Positions 34,023 through 41,741 of a DNA stretch of 50,013 nt are shown piece by piece; position 1 is the stretch's first letter; each line of letters opens with the position of its first letter. The translations under genes and the position numbers were made by a program. Source of the DNA: Dulcicalothrix desertica PCC 7102. GTDB lineage: Bacteria > Cyanobacteriota > Cyanobacteriia > Cyanobacteriales > Nostocaceae. Below the pieces are notes generated by a model. The model was not told the DNA's origin and did no database searches. It worked only from the letters and a program-made list of their open reading frames with translations. The stretch is from positions 1 through 50,013 of the forward strand of contig NZ_RSCL01000046.1 of the NCBI RefSeq assembly GCF_003991905.1, in the 5' to 3' direction.

Positions 34023-36794
34023 TTAAGCAATTTGTCTAGCCATTAATTTCGCAAATAGTCCTTCTTGTTGGGCGAGTTGATCGAAAGTTCCTTGCTGTAC
34101 TACTCTACCTGCTTCAATTACATAAATACGGTCAGCATTGCGAATGGTGCTAAGACGATGGGCAATTACTATTCGTGTTACCCGCAACCTATCTAAACTT
34201 TCACTGACTATTGCCTGAGTGCGATTATCCAGTGCGCTAGTAGCTTCATCGAAAATCAAAATTTTAGGCTTTAAGACTAAGGAACGAGCAATTAACATTC
34301 GTTGACGTTGCCCCCCAGATAGGTTCGTACCACCTTCAGAAATTACAGTGTGCATCCCCATTGGCATGGCCTCAATATCTTCGGCAAACCCTGCCATGCG
34401 TGCAGCTTCCCAAGCTTCATCCATCGTAATTAAGGCGCCACTGGAAATATTATCAAATATCGATGCACTGTTAATTCGACCGTTTTGCAATACTACACCT
34501 AGTTGGCGCCGAATAGCGGATATATCTAGTCCTGATAAATCTTGACCATCATAAAAAACAGTTCCTACTTCAGGTGTATCAAATCCCAATAGTAACCGAA
34601 TTGTAGTAGATTTACCGCTGCCACTTGGACCAACAAAAGCAATAAATTCCCCTGCTTCAGCTTTAATACTAACATCATCTAAATTCCAAGGACCATCTGC
34701 ACGATAGCGGAAAGACACATGTTCTAACTCTATTTTGCCAGTCAGTTTACCAGGATTAGCTTTTTGTAAATCAATTTCGGGTGTTGCTTGAAGAATTGGT
34801 TGCGCACGTTCCCATAAAACTACTACTTCGAGCATTTGAATCAAGGTATTACTTAAGTTAGTAACACCATTGATGAATATCCCATAAGCTGCATTAAAAG
34901 CAAGAAAACTTCCAGCAGTTAACTTTTCTGCATCCGCTGGTGCGTCTGGTTGCATTGAATCCGCCGTAATTTTAGCTGATAAAGCAAAAATTATCATAGA
35001 AGATGCAACAGGTACCATAATATTAAATACTGCAACCACGTCTTCAACTAACTGAGTACTCAACATAAGCTTCAGTTGTTTACTATACTTTTTTGCCCAG
35101 TGAGCAAAAGCACGATTTTCGGCGCCTGCAATTCTCAGTTTAGAAACACTTCCGATGAGTTGCACCATCAAGCCAGAAATTTCTCCCTCTATGTCTTCCA
35201 AAGGACGCATAGTACGACGAGTAAGGGCGCCACATATAATTGTAACTATCATAACGACTATACCTACACCCACAGCAACCAAGGCTAATTTGGAACTGTA
35301 AACAAACAGCAAACCCAAATTCAGTAAGGAAAACAAACTGGTGAAAAGAGTCATTAAAGTACTGCTACTTAGTTGCTGACGCATCTTGGAAATCGCTGAA
35401 ACTCGTGATTGCAAATCCCCTATAGAGTATTCACGAAAAAATGACATGGGCAGATTGAGTAACCTATCCCATACAGCAGCTTGTGTACCAGTGTCAGAAT
35501 TACTTTCTAGCCTTAATGATGCAAAACTTTGGGTGAGTTGAAATATAGCAGTACCAAAACTAGCTGCTAGTAAGCCAATACCAATTTGCATTACAAATCC
35601 CCTGTCTGCATCAGGGATAGCTTTATCTATAAGGATACTAGTAGCTTGAGGAGTTACCATGCCCAGCAAGCTACCAATAACCCCTGCTAAAAACAAGACC
35701 ATAATATCTTTGCCACGACCCGCTAAGGCAAATTTAAGTAAATCTACCGCTTTCAAGTTTTGATCTGGTAAAGACCGATAAAACATGTAAGCGACTGGTT
35801 CTAACTCTTTTTTTTTCAAAAAGTCTGCTACAGAAGTTCGCTTTTGAGTTTCAGGATCAAATATTTCATATTTACTACCACCTATAGGTATAAGTGCTAC
35901 AGGACATTTATCACTAGCAGTATAGGCTAGCAACGCTCCAGAGTCTTGTTTCCACCAACCAGGAGTCAAAATAACTCGACGCATACGAACCCTAGACGCG
36001 CGTGCTATTGCCTCAACTGGTTCTTTGACACGATTTAAGTCTTCTGATTTCCCTGGAGGCAGAATTTTAATTCCTAAAGCTTTTCCAACGGCGCCTGCCG
36101 CCATTAGTAAATTAGTATCTTCTTCTAAAAAGGTTTTAGCTTTAGGTTTGAGAATAGAGGCAAGTTCTCCCAATGCCCCAGTGGTTACTTGAAGGTTGAG
36201 TTTTTCTCTTGCTTGAAACTGAGTCAGTATTTCTTCGGATTCCTGCTGTTCTAATTGATGGAGATATCGCAGAAAATCTTTGTGCATCTGCACCAGCTTT
36301 TCAGAAAGACTTTCCCAAGTGTATAAAGTCGAAGTATCTAGAATTGTTGTAGGGTTGACAACTCCAGGGAAAGTAGAAAATTTTTCTATCCACTTTTCTG
36401 CTGAAACGATTATTTTATTGCTTACAGGTTTGGCTACCAATAAACTTTGATTATCAATTACCAACTCCTCAAAATCATTTTGCGTAATTTTACTTAAATA
36501 ACTTTCTTCTAAGGGTACTGCTAATATTCCGTATATTTTGGGATGGTTGGTCTCCTCAGTTGATGTAACTATCGAGTTAACCTTAGCAAGATCAAAGCCA
36601 AATAATGCCTCCCCTGCACTTGCACTAAATAGATAGCGACGGTCGCTTACTAGAATACCGTCTTCGATTGCGACCGCAAATAACCCTACCACTCCCGATT
36701 CAATCGTCCAAACAATGGAATGGTCATCCAAAAGTAGAGGTTGATTTGCTTTAAGGAGGAAATTAGGGCTGAGGACTTGATTTTTTTTATTCAT
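34023..36794 (-). CDS. NHLP-system ABC transporter permease/ATPase (second ABC subunit)
   Basis: 923 residues. The N-terminal third (about 1-330) is a regulatory region beginning with a beta-rich cupin/cNMP-like fold, without a C39 peptidase. An ABC transmembrane domain follows (about 360-650, including MVLFLAGVIGSLLGMVTPQA). The nucleotide-binding domain has Walker A GPSGSGKSTT, signature LSGGQRQR and Walker B ILIFDEATSALDNRT. This layout is that of the NHLM/NHLP bacteriocin export ATP-binding protein that works beside a C39-peptidase ABC protein and an HlyD adaptor. Both are encoded on the same strand 6 kb away (42903-46720). Only 19 bp separate its start from the divergent TerB-like gene. 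Confidence 0.92.
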   Translation of the reverse strand: MNKKNQVLSPNFLLKANQPLLLDDHSIVWTIESGVVGLFAVAIEDGILVSDRRYLFSASAGEALFGFDLAKVNSIVTSTEETNHPKIYGILAVPLEESYLSKITQNDFEELVIDNQSLLVAKPVSNKIIVSAEKWIEKFSTFPGVVNPTTILDTSTLYTWESLSEKLVQMHKDFLRYLHQLEQQESEEILTQFQAREKLNLQVTTGALGELASILKPKAKTFLEEDTNLLMAAGAVGKALGIKILPPGKSEDLNRVKEPVEAIARASRVRMRRVILTPGWWKQDSGALLAYTASDKCPVALIPIGGSKYEIFDPETQKRTSVADFLKKKELEPVAYMFYRSLPDQNLKAVDLLKFALAGRGKDIMVLFLAGVIGSLLGMVTPQATSILIDKAIPDADRGFVMQIGIGLLAASFGTAIFQLTQSFASLRLESNSDTGTQAAVWDRLLNLPMSFFREYSIGDLQSRVSAISKMRQQLSSSTLMTLFTSLFSLLNLGLLFVYSSKLALVAVGVGIVVMIVTIICGALTRRTMRPLEDIEGEISGLMVQLIGSVSKLRIAGAENRAFAHWAKKYSKQLKLMLSTQLVEDVVAVFNIMVPVASSMIIFALSAKITADSMQPDAPADAEKLTAGSFLAFNAAYGIFINGVTNLSNTLIQMLEVVVLWERAQPILQATPEIDLQKANPGKLTGKIELEHVSFRYRADGPWNLDDVSIKAEAGEFIAFVGPSGSGKSTTIRLLLGFDTPEVGTVFYDGQDLSGLDISAIRRQLGVVLQNGRINSASIFDNISSGALITMDEAWEAARMAGFAEDIEAMPMGMHTVISEGGTNLSGGQRQRMLIARSLVLKPKILIFDEATSALDNRTQAIVSESLDRLRVTRIVIAHRLSTIRNADRIYVIEAGRVVQQGTFDQLAQQEGLFAKLMARQIA

Positions 36795-36813
36795 GTGAAA
36801 GGTATTTTAAGTT

Positions 36814-37956
36814 ATGAACACAGTACTAGTTCAATCTGAAGCAGTTGAATTGTTATCGCGCTTAACAGGGCGTAGGCTTAATCATACAGATGTAAACAAG
36901 AGCGTAATTTTTTTATCAGCATTAGTCACGATGACTTTAGGTGTAATGTTTGCTGATGGTGTTGTTACTGAATCTGAAACACGATTATTAGAAAAAACCA
37001 TTGAACAATTGGTTCCTAAAAAGGGTGATGTACCTGTATTAATCCAACTTTTGATTGAAGGCATCCGAGAAAACCCGGTATATAAAAATCCGTCCGAATG
37101 GTTAAAGCTGACGACATCGCTCTCTCTAGAGGAAAAAATCTTGTTAATTAGTTTTTCTTATGAGATGTCAGCGGTAGATGGAGAAATAGCTTCTGGTGAA
37201 AGAGAATATCTAAGAGCAACAGCAAATATACTGAAAATTCCTCCTCAATATACGGAAGTTTTAGAAGTTTGGTATACTAGTAAGTATATTGAAAATATTG
37301 CTGTTTGGAAAGAGTTACAAAATTTAATCAATCCTAAAAATTTTGATTATTTAGGTTTACGATTCGTTAGTTTAGATTCCGTAGAACTGTTGACACGTAT
37401 TACAGGTAAAAAACTTGTTAAGAGTGATATTAATACCATTATTCTATTTTTAACATCTTTACTAACTATGAGTTGGGGGGTTATGATGGCAGATGGTATG
37501 CAGCAAAAGGTAGAAAAACAACTATTAGTAAAAACGATTAAGCGTTTAATTCCGCAAAAAGATAATGATGTGCGTGAGTTGATGGAAATTTTATTGGAGA
37601 AAGTTCCTCAAAGTGATATTTATCAACAACCGCAAGAGTGGTTAAAGCTTACATCATCTTTATCAGAACCAGAAAAGATACTATTGATAAGTTTCTGTTA
37701 TGAAATGTCTGCTGTAGATGGCGAAATATCAGTTGAGGAAAGAAAATACTTACATTCTGCTGGTAGTTGGTTAAGCATTGAGCCACAATATGTTAATTTT
37801 TTGGAGGCTGTTTTTGGTGGTGATGGTATTGATGATACAGTAGTCTTAAAACGTTTAAAATCTATAATTCATCCTGATAAGTTTCAAGAAATAAATGAAA
37901 TTTTTGTGGATGCAGCTAGATATATTCTCGACACTCTCGAAGTATTGAGCTTTTAA
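36814..37956 (+). CDS. Tandem TerB-like domain protein
   Basis: 380 residues made of two copies of a roughly 185-residue unit. Copy one opens SEAVELLSRLTGRRLNHTDV and copy two DSVELLTRITGKKLVKSDIN. Both then carry an acidic helix motif (MFADGVVTESETRLLEKTI and MMADGMQQKVEKQLLVKTI), an xxPxEWLKLTxSLS segment and SYEMSAVDGEI-type acidic loops. The DGE/ADG acidic motifs match the TerB/TerB-like family, which may bind divalent metal. The role in a RiPP locus is unknown. It diverges from the NHLP transporter over 19 bp and contains no GGCGCC. Confidence 0.75.
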   Translation: MNTVLVQSEAVELLSRLTGRRLNHTDVNKSVIFLSALVTMTLGVMFADGVVTESETRLLEKTIEQLVPKKGDVPVLIQLLIEGIRENPVYKNPSEWLKLTTSLSLEEKILLISFSYEMSAVDGEIASGEREYLRATANILKIPPQYTEVLEVWYTSKYIENIAVWKELQNLINPKNFDYLGLRFVSLDSVELLTRITGKKLVKSDINTIILFLTSLLTMSWGVMMADGMQQKVEKQLLVKTIKRLIPQKDNDVRELMEILLEKVPQSDIYQQPQEWLKLTSSLSEPEKILLISFCYEMSAVDGEISVEERKYLHSAGSWLSIEPQYVNFLEAVFGGDGIDDTVVLKRLKSIIHPDKFQEINEIFVDAARYILDTLEVLSF

Positions 37957-38273
37957 CACTAATATTTGTTCTGAATGTAGGCGCCGCTTCCAGCTTACAA
38001 CTTAGTTACGCATGTTTGCCAGCACAATTGAATGTTACTTACTTAAGCTAAAAAATTGGATTGTAGGTTGGGTGGAGGAACGGAACCCAACATCAACAAT
38101 TACCTTGAGTAATTGCGAACTGCGAATCGTATTTGTTGGGGGGAGCAAAGCTTTTACCCAACCTACTATCGTCAAGTAAGTGGTATTCATCAGTACAATT
38201 ACTGATGCCAAAAAAATAAATATAACTTTAGATAGATGTAAAGTTTTTTTTTGCCACATTGTGAGTAAAAAAC
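37957..38273. repeat. Intergenic with GTAGGTTGGGT/ACCCAACCTAC inverted repeat
   Basis: Terminal inverted repeats GTAGGTTGGGT (38063-38073) and ACCCAACCTAC (38156-38166) bound a roughly 104-bp element, with an internal GGAACCCAACATCAAC/GTTGGGGGG pair. This MITE-like arrangement is a common dispersed cyanobacterial repeat. The 86-codon frame on the minus strand here reads through it and is not considered a gene. Confidence 0.65.
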
Positions 38274-39794
38274 GTGAATGATTTATTAAATGCATGGCAA
38301 GCTGTTCTCACTTCAGACTATTTACTAACAGACACAGCAACCCTATCAACTTACGAGCAGGCAACTTTTTCGACGACGCAACGAGTTTATGCCGTGTTAC
38401 GTCCAGAAACTGTTGGTCAGGTTCAAGAGTGCCTAAAAATTGCAAATCAATATAAAACTCCTCTATATCCTATCAGTCGTGGAAAAAACTGGGGACTTGG
38501 TTCGCGAGTTCCAGTACAAGATAACTGCACGATTCTAGACTTGAGCCGGATAAATCGGATTATAGATTACAATGAAAAACTTGCTTACATTACCATACAG
38601 CCAGGTGTAACATTCCGTCAGGTATATGAGTTTTTGAAAGAGCAAAATTCAAAGCTATTTATCTCTGTGATTGGCGGTTCACCAGAAGCGAGTGTGATTG
38701 GTAATACCTTGGAACGGGGTGACGGTTCGGGTCCATTAGGAGAGAGAGTGGCTCATGTTTGTAATTTTGAAATTATCTTGCCTACAGGAGAATGCATTCA
38801 TACAGATTTTGGTCGCTTTGCTAATGCCAGTGCTAAAGCTGTTAATCGCTGGGGTGTTGGTCCTGCACTTGATGGGTTGTTCAGCCAATCTAACTTAGGT
38901 ATCGTCACCCAAATGACCGTCTGGTTAACACCTCTACCCAAGTTTTTCCAGACATTTAATTGTGTGATTCAGGATAGTGGTCATTTGAGTAACTTTATAG
39001 ATAAGCTTCAACCACTGATTTTACAGGATGCGATTAGAAGTAATTGTTTCACCTTTTGGAATAGCTATAAATTCTTAGCAAGACAAGGGAGATACCCTTG
39101 GCAAATTATGGGTGAGAAGACACCTCTGTGTTTAAAGGAATTGAAAAGGTTCGAGCGGTGGCTTGGTACTGGATGCTTGTATTCTGCTAGTCGGGAGCAG
39201 GGGTTAGCAATTCGCAAGCTAATTGAAGAAACCTTTACAGGTCAGGTAGAATCTTTGAGCTTTATGGATCAAGATAACCATAATGATTTACTAATTAACA
39301 ACTCGTCTCTAGGTGTTCCTACTGACCAAAATATAAGAAGCACTTACTGGCGTAAGAAAACTTCTTTACCACAAAATATTAACCCCGACCGCGATCTTTG
39401 TGGTGTTGTGTGGCTTTGTCCAATTTTGCCCTTTGATGGACAAGTGATCACCCAAGCAATATACACAATTGAAACAACAGTTAATAAGTATGGGTTCGAG
39501 CCAAATATTGCGATAAGTTGCATATCAGGAAGAAGTGTACAGATATTTATCGCCATTATGTTTGACCGGGATGTTCCTTTTGAGGATGAACGAGCAATGT
39601 CTTGTCATGACCACTTGCTGCAACTGTTAACTCAAGATGGGCATATCCCATACCGTCTAGGTATTCAATCGATGAATAGTCTTCCACGTACCCAAGATGA
39701 CTATGGAAAGCTAATGCAAACCCTCAAACAAACACTCGATCCAAACGATATCCTTGCTCCTGGTCGGTATGATTTTAGAAAAGATTGGGCATAA
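38274..39794 (+). CDS. VAO/PCMH-type FAD-linked oxidase
   Basis: 506 residues. An FAD_binding_4 domain occupies about 25-240 (AVLRPETVGQVQECLKIANQ, LYPISRGKNWGLGSRVP, YITIQPGVTFRQVYEFLKE, GDGSGPLGERVAHV, DGLFSQSNLGIVTQMTVWL). It is followed by a C-terminal cap and a tail ILAPGRYDFRK. The overall plan matches the 4-cresol methylhydroxylase / vanillyl-alcohol oxidase family, which oxidises phenols or other substrates through a flavin, often covalently bound. It starts with GTG at 38274. It lies directly before the Nif11 precursor gene, so a role in modifying that peptide or a cofactor is an inference. No GGCGCC in the gene. Confidence 0.87.
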   Translation: MNDLLNAWQAVLTSDYLLTDTATLSTYEQATFSTTQRVYAVLRPETVGQVQECLKIANQYKTPLYPISRGKNWGLGSRVPVQDNCTILDLSRINRIIDYNEKLAYITIQPGVTFRQVYEFLKEQNSKLFISVIGGSPEASVIGNTLERGDGSGPLGERVAHVCNFEIILPTGECIHTDFGRFANASAKAVNRWGVGPALDGLFSQSNLGIVTQMTVWLTPLPKFFQTFNCVIQDSGHLSNFIDKLQPLILQDAIRSNCFTFWNSYKFLARQGRYPWQIMGEKTPLCLKELKRFERWLGTGCLYSASREQGLAIRKLIEETFTGQVESLSFMDQDNHNDLLINNSSLGVPTDQNIRSTYWRKKTSLPQNINPDRDLCGVVWLCPILPFDGQVITQAIYTIETTVNKYGFEPNIAISCISGRSVQIFIAIMFDRDVPFEDERAMSCHDHLLQLLTQDGHIPYRLGIQSMNSLPRTQDDYGKLMQTLKQTLDPNDILAPGRYDFRKDWA

Positions 39795-40109
39795 ATAAAA
39801 ATATTTTATATAATAATCCGAAATGAGTTGTAAAAATATGTAGATGTAGAGGCGCGATATATTCCCTGCGGGACACAGCGTGAATGCGTCTCTACAATTC
39901 AGTATTTTACGGCATTTATAATCGATTACATCAAGCACTATATTATTGAATAATAAATATTGCTATATACTTAAAATTATTTACAAAAAGATAATTCAAG
40001 CCGATATTTTATTGATTAGAAATCAGTAATAATGCTGAGGTTATATTTAAAAATTCAAAGTTCAATAAAAAAGGAAAAGTTCAATTATTTTATAAGGAAT
40101 CAATTAATT
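39795..40109. repeat. Intergenic before the precursor gene, with GTAGAG-type repeat
   Basis: An inverted repeat with TGTAGAGGCGC (39845-39855) and GCGTCTCTACA (39886-39896) encloses CCCTGCGGGA. It belongs to the same dispersed family as 47869-47896. The rest is AT-rich and should hold the precursor promoter; a ribosome-binding AAGGA lies at about 40094-40098. Confidence 0.6.
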
Positions 40110-40427
40110 ATGTCTACATCGAACATGGAAAAATTCACCTCTGCTGTTATCTCAGATGCAGCACTTAGAGATCGTTTAGCAGCAGCTGATAGTCTGGATA
40201 GCGCTACTGAAATGGCTATGCAAATAGCTCAAGAAAAAGGCTATAATTTCTCAGTTGAAGAAATGAAAGCTAAACTTGAAGAAATTTATAATGCAAATCA
40301 GTCTGGTGAACTCAGTGATGAATTACTAGAAGCTGTGGCTGGCGGTAAAAGTTCTCCTAGGATTGGTGGTGGTATAAGTGTCGGTCCTGGTGGCATAAGT
40401 GTTGGCGGAAGCTTTAGCGGTTGGTAG
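40110..40427 (+). CDS. Nif11-leader RiPP precursor peptide
   Basis: 105 residues from the ATG at 40110 (AAGGA about 12 bp before); the frame is open 26 codons upstream but that part is not conserved-looking. The Nif11-type leader (about 1-79) has MEKFTSAVISDAALRDRLAA, AMQIAQEKGYNFSVEEMKAK and ends ELSDELLEAVAGG, a double-glycine C39 cleavage site. The predicted core of 26 residues starts KSSPRIGGG, carries two GGISVG copies and ends SFSGW. It has no Cys or Thr, seven Ser, one Lys at core position 1 and one Arg at 5. The transporter at 42903 should cleave and export it. A terminator follows. Confidence 0.93.
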   Translation: MSTSNMEKFTSAVISDAALRDRLAAADSLDSATEMAMQIAQEKGYNFSVEEMKAKLEEIYNANQSGELSDELLEAVAGGKSSPRIGGGISVGPGGISVGGSFSGW

Positions 40428-40484
40428 TATTTAGGCATTGTAATTTAACTGTGTGATAAGCTGTTGCACACAAAATTAAGATTG

Positions 40485-40516
40485 AAGGAAGGTTTGTGAA
40501 AAAAACCTTCCTTTCT
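40485..40516 (+). terminator. Terminator after the precursor gene
   Basis: AAGGAAGGTTT (40485-40495) and AAACCTTCCTT (40503-40513) form an 11-bp stem with a GTGAAAA loop, then T-rich sequence. It suggests the precursor is mainly made as a single short transcript. Confidence 0.85.
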
Positions 40517-40621
40517 CATCAACTATAAAAATATTTAAAATTGTTTAAAATTAACATGTTTTTTAATAATAAGTTCATCAAGTTTGTACATAAGCGAATA
40601 ACTCAGTAAAAATTATTTATA

Positions 40622-40807
40622 ATGATAACTGAAATTGACTTATTTACGGAAGAAGAGTGTTGGCAACTTCGTTCAGTAGTACACGAATTTAAGCACTTTT
40701 TGACTTCGAGACATCCTGTAGTGCTTTTTTATACTTTGCAATTAGCAAGCTTTAAGGACATGGTTTGCTATACCACAATACTTGGCAACTTCATTATTAA
40801 GAGGTAG
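40622..40807 (+). pseudogene. N-terminal remnant of a 2OG-Fe(II) oxygenase-like gene
   Basis: 61 codons from an ATG. The first 40 residues (ITEIDLFTEEECWQLRSVVH, then FKHFLTSRHPVVLFYTLQLAS) closely resemble the N-terminus of 2OG-Fe(II) oxygenases found in cyanobacterial peptide clusters. The frame then runs into unrelated residues and stops before any of the iron ligands (HxD...H). The remainder of the domain is absent from the window, so it is probably a deletion relic. Its stop is 3 bp before the GNAT start. Alternatively, it is a coincidental short ORF. No function is expected. Confidence 0.5.
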
Positions 40808-40810
40808 TAA

Positions 40811-41692
40811 ATGTACTTACTCAACACTTTAGAAAAGTCAGCAGCAACCCATTGTGAAAGTTTAACTTTCCCGAACTTCCGCGATTCACTGCGAAACATA
40901 GACTCTGAACAGTCTATAGTGGCTATTAGCGCTTCACACCAGGAGCAACCAGTAGGTTTAGTTCTAGCAAAAATTTGCGAAGATAATCAATCTGCGGAGG
41001 TTCTCTCTATATTTGTCAAAGTTTCATATCGCAATACAGGGTTGGGAACATCTTTGCTCAAGCGGTTAGAACAAGAGCTACAAACTAGAGGATGTAAAAA
41101 AGTGGAGATTGTTTACATGGCGGGACAACCCACAACAGCAGTTCTAGAACATCTGCTTCAAAAATGTCACTGGGAACTTCCACAATCACGAATGCTCGTA
41201 TGTAGAGGAGACAATAAAGTATTGGAAGCAGAGTGGGTAAAGAAGTACAGTCATCTTCCTTCTGAATACAGTATATTCCCTTGGGAGGAAATTACCGAAC
41301 AAGAACGACAAGCTATGAAAAAACAGCAGGAAATTCAGCCTTGGATTCCCGAAGATTTAATACCTTTTCAATATGAAAATAATTTTGAACCATTAAATAG
41401 TTTAGGTTTGCGTTACAAAGAACAAGTAGTAGGATGGGTGATTAACCATCGGTTCTCTTCAGACACAATCCGTTATACCTGTAGTTTTGTCCGGAAGGAT
41501 TTGCAGAAAATGGGGCGAATTATTTCGTTATATGCGGAAGCAGGTAAACGTCAATGTCAGGCTAACATTTTTAAATGCATCTGGACGGTGCCACTACAAC
41601 ATCAAGGGATGGTGAATTTTGTGAAACGTTACTGGATACCTTATTTAAATTCTTTAAAAGAAACTAGAGGTAGTTGTAAAGTATTGATATAA
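40811..41692 (+). CDS. GNAT-fold acyltransferase of the RiPP locus
   Basis: 293 residues with a GNAT domain at about 30-140. The acetyl-CoA/acyl-CoA P-loop is visible as SYRNTGLGTSLLKRLEQEL (R-x-x-G-x-G). A second GNAT-like half follows (about 185-285, including LRYKEQVVGWVINHRFSSDT). In selidamide-type clusters of cyanobacteria, GNAT maturases attach fatty acyl groups to Lys or Orn side chains of Nif11/NHLP precursors. The double-GNAT size fits that enzyme better than a small-molecule acetylase. The neighbouring precursor core has Lys at its first position. This role is inferred. Confidence 0.8.
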   Translation: MYLLNTLEKSAATHCESLTFPNFRDSLRNIDSEQSIVAISASHQEQPVGLVLAKICEDNQSAEVLSIFVKVSYRNTGLGTSLLKRLEQELQTRGCKKVEIVYMAGQPTTAVLEHLLQKCHWELPQSRMLVCRGDNKVLEAEWVKKYSHLPSEYSIFPWEEITEQERQAMKKQQEIQPWIPEDLIPFQYENNFEPLNSLGLRYKEQVVGWVINHRFSSDTIRYTCSFVRKDLQKMGRIISLYAEAGKRQCQANIFKCIWTVPLQHQGMVNFVKRYWIPYLNSLKETRGSCKVLI

Positions 41693-41713
41693 CATCAAAT
41701 TGAATAACGTGTT

Positions 41714-41741
41714 GTAAAGACATTACATGTAACGTCTCTAC
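41714..41741. terminator. Hairpin between convergent genes
   Basis: GTAAAGAC...GTCTCTAC with central TTACATGTAA palindrome lies between the GNAT stop (41692) and the HExxH protein stop (41738). It belongs to the GTAGAGAC repeat family and likely ends transcription on both strands. Confidence 0.6.

Noticed and set aside
38035-38295. 86-codon minus-strand frame
   Set aside because: It reads through a dispersed GTAGGTTGGGT inverted repeat and overlaps the start of the FAD oxidase; no protein-like conservation.
40032-40109. Longer start for the Nif11 precursor
   Set aside because: The extra 26 residues are Lys/Ile/Tyr-rich from AT-rich DNA; the Nif11 motif and the ribosome-binding site support 40110.
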